DNA from: Cristatella mucedo
Lineage: Eukaryota; Bryozoa; Phylactolaemata; Cristatellidae
Direction: 5' to 3'
NCBI GenBank assembly: GCA_009760855.2
Contig: WPIO01000131.1
Location: 714,501 to 778,500, forward strand
Length of the DNA stretch: 64,000 nucleotides
How positions within the stretch are numbered: the first letter of the stretch is position 1; each line of letters begins with the position of its first letter. This document shows, in pieces, positions 11,938-64,000 of this stretch. The notes below the pieces were generated by a model. The model was not told the DNA's origin and searched no databases. It saw only the letters and a program-made list of their open reading frames with translations. The translations under genes were made by a program, and so were the position numbers.

Positions 11938-12087
11938 CATCTGCACTGTGCCCTAAGGGAGCTTAATCTCTATCCAGGCGCTTCACACATGGCCCAGAGT
12001 TCGAGCCCACGACCTCGGTCATCGTTTATAATCATCTTGACCGTGGTCGGGGTGAACGCCTTAACCGCTGGGTCAAACCAGCTCGGC
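11938..12087 (-). mobile_element. SINE-A copy (tRNA-headed)
   Basis: On the minus strand it begins GAGCTGGTTTGACCCAGCGG, which contains a tRNA A-box-like word. It continues with GTTAAGGCG, a B-box-like GTGGGCTCGAAC, and a tail GAAGCGCCTGGATAGAGATT similar to the L2 3' hairpin. A short insertion lies between the A and B boxes near 12020-12040. Confidence 0.8.
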
Positions 12088-13047
12088 AAACTAGGCTAGC
12101 GAATGGTCTTTAGGTCCATCTTTAAGGAGCGAAGTTGCGGGTGGAGCGAATTGACAGGTTCGCACGCATTTCCTCGGCGTCGTCGATGTTGCAGCTGCTG
12201 CTCGAGTTCCGGTGGCGCTGCGAGCCATTGCCCGAGCGGTCAACCGTCGCTTGCCGCCCCCCCCCCGGGAGAGTGTAGACCCGCCGGCTCGAAGCACCCC
12301 CCCCCCCGCCGGTGCAACTCATTCATTCGGCTGTCGCTCCAGCCCACGACGTCCGAGTGACTCCTCGACGAAAATCTCAAGCCGGGTCTTATCGTTTCAT
12401 TGCCTCAAAAGCCTCGCTGCCGCTATTTGCCGGTCGCGATGCTGAAGTACGATGCTTGCTGGCACCGTCTAGCTTAGAAGAGTGGCTGCGGACCGTTGCG
12501 GCGGCTGCGGCGGCTGTGGCGAGAAGCGGCGGAATCGCGCGACAGTCCAAACTCGCGCTATCGCTGCCGTGAAAATTGGGGTTCGCCATTCCACTTTCAT
12601 TCAGCTCTGTCCTTATGGCTCTCGCGTTTGCAGAAGGTCTCAACGTCGCCGATATCTTCGCTGCCTACGTTGCAGCCGGTTAGCATGCCCGAGCGCAGCT
12701 CGGCCGAGAGGGAGACGAGATGCAGTACGTGCGAATCCGCGGTAGGCGCCGTCGGCTGCAGCCGCCAGCCGGCGACTATCGCGGCGAGACGGCGCTGTCG
12801 AGGCGGCAGCCACCCGCGTTTTCCCCCGACGGGCCTTCAAAGAAGAGCTTACGGTCACTAATGGTTCGAGCAAATTACGGCGTTCAGATTCACCGTCAGC
12901 ATCCGTAAGTGGCACGGCGTTTCGCCGCCGACCAATCAGGAGGTGCGGCTGCGGCGGCGGCCGCCTTCTTGCAAGTGGACCGCCCCCGCCCGCTGACCTC
13001 CCCTCGTCCGACGTCTGGCATGCGTAGACAGTAGACAGCTGCAAGCC

Positions 13048-62024
<48,977 letters not shown>

Positions 62025-62900
62025 GTGAGAGCGGCACGTGCTCGCCGCTGGGGGCCGGGGGGGGGGGGAGTTCGCCAAGCTCCAAGCGCGGCTAGTGGTC
62101 GTCGGCTTCTCGCAGTCGCCGGCTACGCGAGCGCGACCGACGACACGACGACGACGCCGCCGTTCGAGCTGCAGCTGCTCGACGCCGCCACGGGCATGCT
62201 GTACGCGGCCACCGGGCAGCTGGAGCAGAGACGCTCGGCCGGACGCGCCACTCGCTCGTCGGGTGCGCTGCGCTGCTCGCGCTGTACGCTCTGCTCGTCG
62301 TCGTGCTGCTCGTCGCCGCGATGGGCAGCACGTTCGAGCGGGTCCGCGAGGCGAGGAGTGGCTGGGCCAGTGGGCTGGCCTCGTTCTGGCCGTCGAGCGC
62401 GGCGTGCCGACAGAGGAGCGGCGGCAGGCCTACTCGCTGCCGTTCGGCAGCGAGTAGGCGACGATGACGAGCTGCAGCAGCGGGCGCTCGTGGTGCGAGA
62501 GAGCGAAGCGCGTCAGACCGGATGAACGAGTAGGCGGCGCGGCTCGTGCATGTCGTGCCGTCCACGAAATCCGTCAGAGCGGTGGCTGCTGTGAACGTCG
62601 GCTGCTGCACAGTGCCCCGCCGCCGCTGCTGCACACGTTGGCACCGGTGATACGAACGAAAAGCAGCAGGGCGGCGAAAGTGTTTGGACCACGCTGAGCA
62701 AACCTTGCGTAACGCCGAAGGCTCGGCGGGGTAGGCTTGACCTGCCGCTTACCTAGCGGCGTAGCCTATCGCCCAATGCCGTTCGGTGCGCGCCTGCGCG
62801 CAATAAGCTGGCCGCCACGAAACGAGCGTTTCTGGCGCTGACCTGCTTACCGTTACTTAAGGGGGTCGTGAGTCCGCGGCGTGAATTGGAAAGCGAGACA
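62025..62900 (+). other. Intron 21, 5' part, GC-rich
   Basis: A G run at 62058-62067, then CG-dense sequence to about 62700. Long frames on both strands (for example minus 62634-62092) are Arg/Ala-rich composition products. No TM10 exon found. Confidence 0.4.
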
Positions 62901-62914
62901 CACAAATTGGGGAT

Positions 62915-63450
62915 TTTACTGAACTTTATTCGCAAGCGCACAAAGTCGCTGCGCGTCTAGTTCAGCTTTATCTCCACACTCCTCGCACGTTCTCAACAGC
63001 ACCAACACTCTTTCGGAGGGAATACTCCTCCACACTAAGCGCGACCCGGGCCCTAAACCCTAACCGGTGAACTAGAACTCGGTTTCCACCTGTGCCGAGG
63101 GAATACCCAAAACGCGCCAACGACGTCTAGCTCGCACCGGCAAATCCCTATGCCGAGACCACGTGCAAGCGCGCACACAAAACACGAAACAAACACAAAA
63201 TGCCAGCTCGGGCACGATACGACCGTATTCGGTGGAGTCCACCGAATCCTCCTAGCGCTGTCTCGACCTGTTCCGTCAATCGCCGGCGAACAGCCCGCCT
63301 CCCTCCCTCGCTTTCAGAGAAACGAGTCCGACGGCGGAGCCGGACCAAAGACAGAAGACCACAGACAAAAGACCCAGAGCGAGCGTCGCTCGACTCTTAA
63401 ATACTTGGCTGAGACAATGGGGCAAGAGCTTAGTGGTATTGGGCCCGACA
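62915..63450 (-). mobile_element. Possible LTR-like segment
   Basis: On the minus strand the segment starts TGTCGGGCCCAATACC (63450 downward), has a TATA-like TATTTAAG at 63403-63396 and, about 470 bp on, an AATAAA signal at 62930-62925. This order (TG start, TATA, polyadenylation signal) is like an LTR. I could not find a matching second LTR, a clear CA end or a target duplication, so a simple promoter plus terminator of an unknown transcript is also possible. Confidence 0.3.
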
Positions 63451-64000
63451 CCCCGGCCCATTACGGCAAGGAATTAATACCGTCAGTAGGCCACTGGAAG
63501 GGCACGTCTGTCCAGCTTGAATGGCGAATGTGTTCCAGACGATTCTTTCTTGGACCGAGTGAAGGCGGAGGTTGACAGGCCAGCCAACATCAATCAGCAG
63601 CTTCCGCGGGTATCGGACCAATTCTAAAGGCCGAATCGCCACCGCCGGTCTCAGCTTCCTGGCTTGCTCTTAAGCTCTTGCTCTCTAACCGCACTGACGC
63701 TCCTCTCTGGCTCACTGCTCCAGGACAAAGGAGTTCTAGCCCGCCTCCGAACAGCTCTTGTTCGCGCTAAAATTCAGCCAAGGCCAGCAAAGTGCTACAC
63801 TTGCCTACCTGCATCAGTGCAGCAAGGTCAAGGTGATGATGCTCTGCCTCCTGCTCAGTTACCCAGCGGAGCATTCGACGTTGATACCATAATGAATTAT
63901 TGCAATATTGTTTTGATGTGTGCATTGCAAGAAGTCTAGGGAGTGCCACTGGAAACTCTCCTGCATAATCCCCGCTTAGTGTTAGCTGAGTTACAGACCT
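63451..64000 (+). other. Window end, nothing recognised
   Basis: No anoctamin exon and no family repeat seen up to the end of the window. Confidence 0.4.

Noticed and set aside
62092-62634. Minus-strand 180-codon frame near the end of the window
   Set aside because: Arg/Ala/Ser-rich composition frame in GC-rich intron; no TM10 or other domain.

Overview
The window is nuclear DNA of a multicellular animal. It has long spliced genes with GT-AG and GC-AG introns, L2-clade LINE retrotransposons, tRNA-headed SINEs, a hAT-type MITE and very many long microsatellites. I cannot name the species. The repeat types are compatible with an invertebrate, but nothing I can read fixes the phylum.

One gene dominates. 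From 13048 to 62024 on the + strand lies an anoctamin (TMEM16 family: calcium-activated chloride channels and phospholipid scramblases). I could thread 21 coding exons whose phases all match and whose lengths add up to 2511 nt, or 837 codons. The protein runs from a probable start codon through the cytosolic dimerisation domain and TM1-TM9 to the start of TM10. The acidic and Asn residues that bind calcium in the family are present in TM6, TM7 and TM8. The last exon or exons (rest of TM10 and the C-terminal tail, perhaps 70-100 residues) lie beyond base 64000. The sequence resembles the ANO4/ANO5/ANO6 group most; the paralogue is not assigned. Two of the 20 complete introns use a GCAAGT donor.

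Layout. 1-13 kb: no certain gene; it holds L2 fragments, two CpG-rich stretches (about 3.0-4.65 kb and 12.1-13.6 kb, the second holding the anoctamin start), and an odd 1.2-kb island at 8.96-10.15 kb made of TTTAGGG-like repeats between inverted arrays of a GGACATTCCCCC-like motif. 13-62 kb: anoctamin exons separated by introns packed with repeats. 62-64 kb: last intron in view, with a possible LTR-like segment on the minus strand.

Repeats. L2 copies are all 5'-truncated and most have frameshifts; the best preserved is at 15.8-17.2 kb. Their 3' end is a small hairpin followed by an ATT microsatellite. A tRNA-headed SINE (SINE-A, five copies) carries a closely similar 3' hairpin, so it probably borrows the L2 reverse transcriptase; several copies end in TA arrays. 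A second tRNA-headed family (SINE-B) and a second L2/CR1-like family are also present. At 38.5-39.4 kb an L2 fragment with a 5-bp target duplication sits inside a short hAT element that resembles the SPIN/OC1 group.
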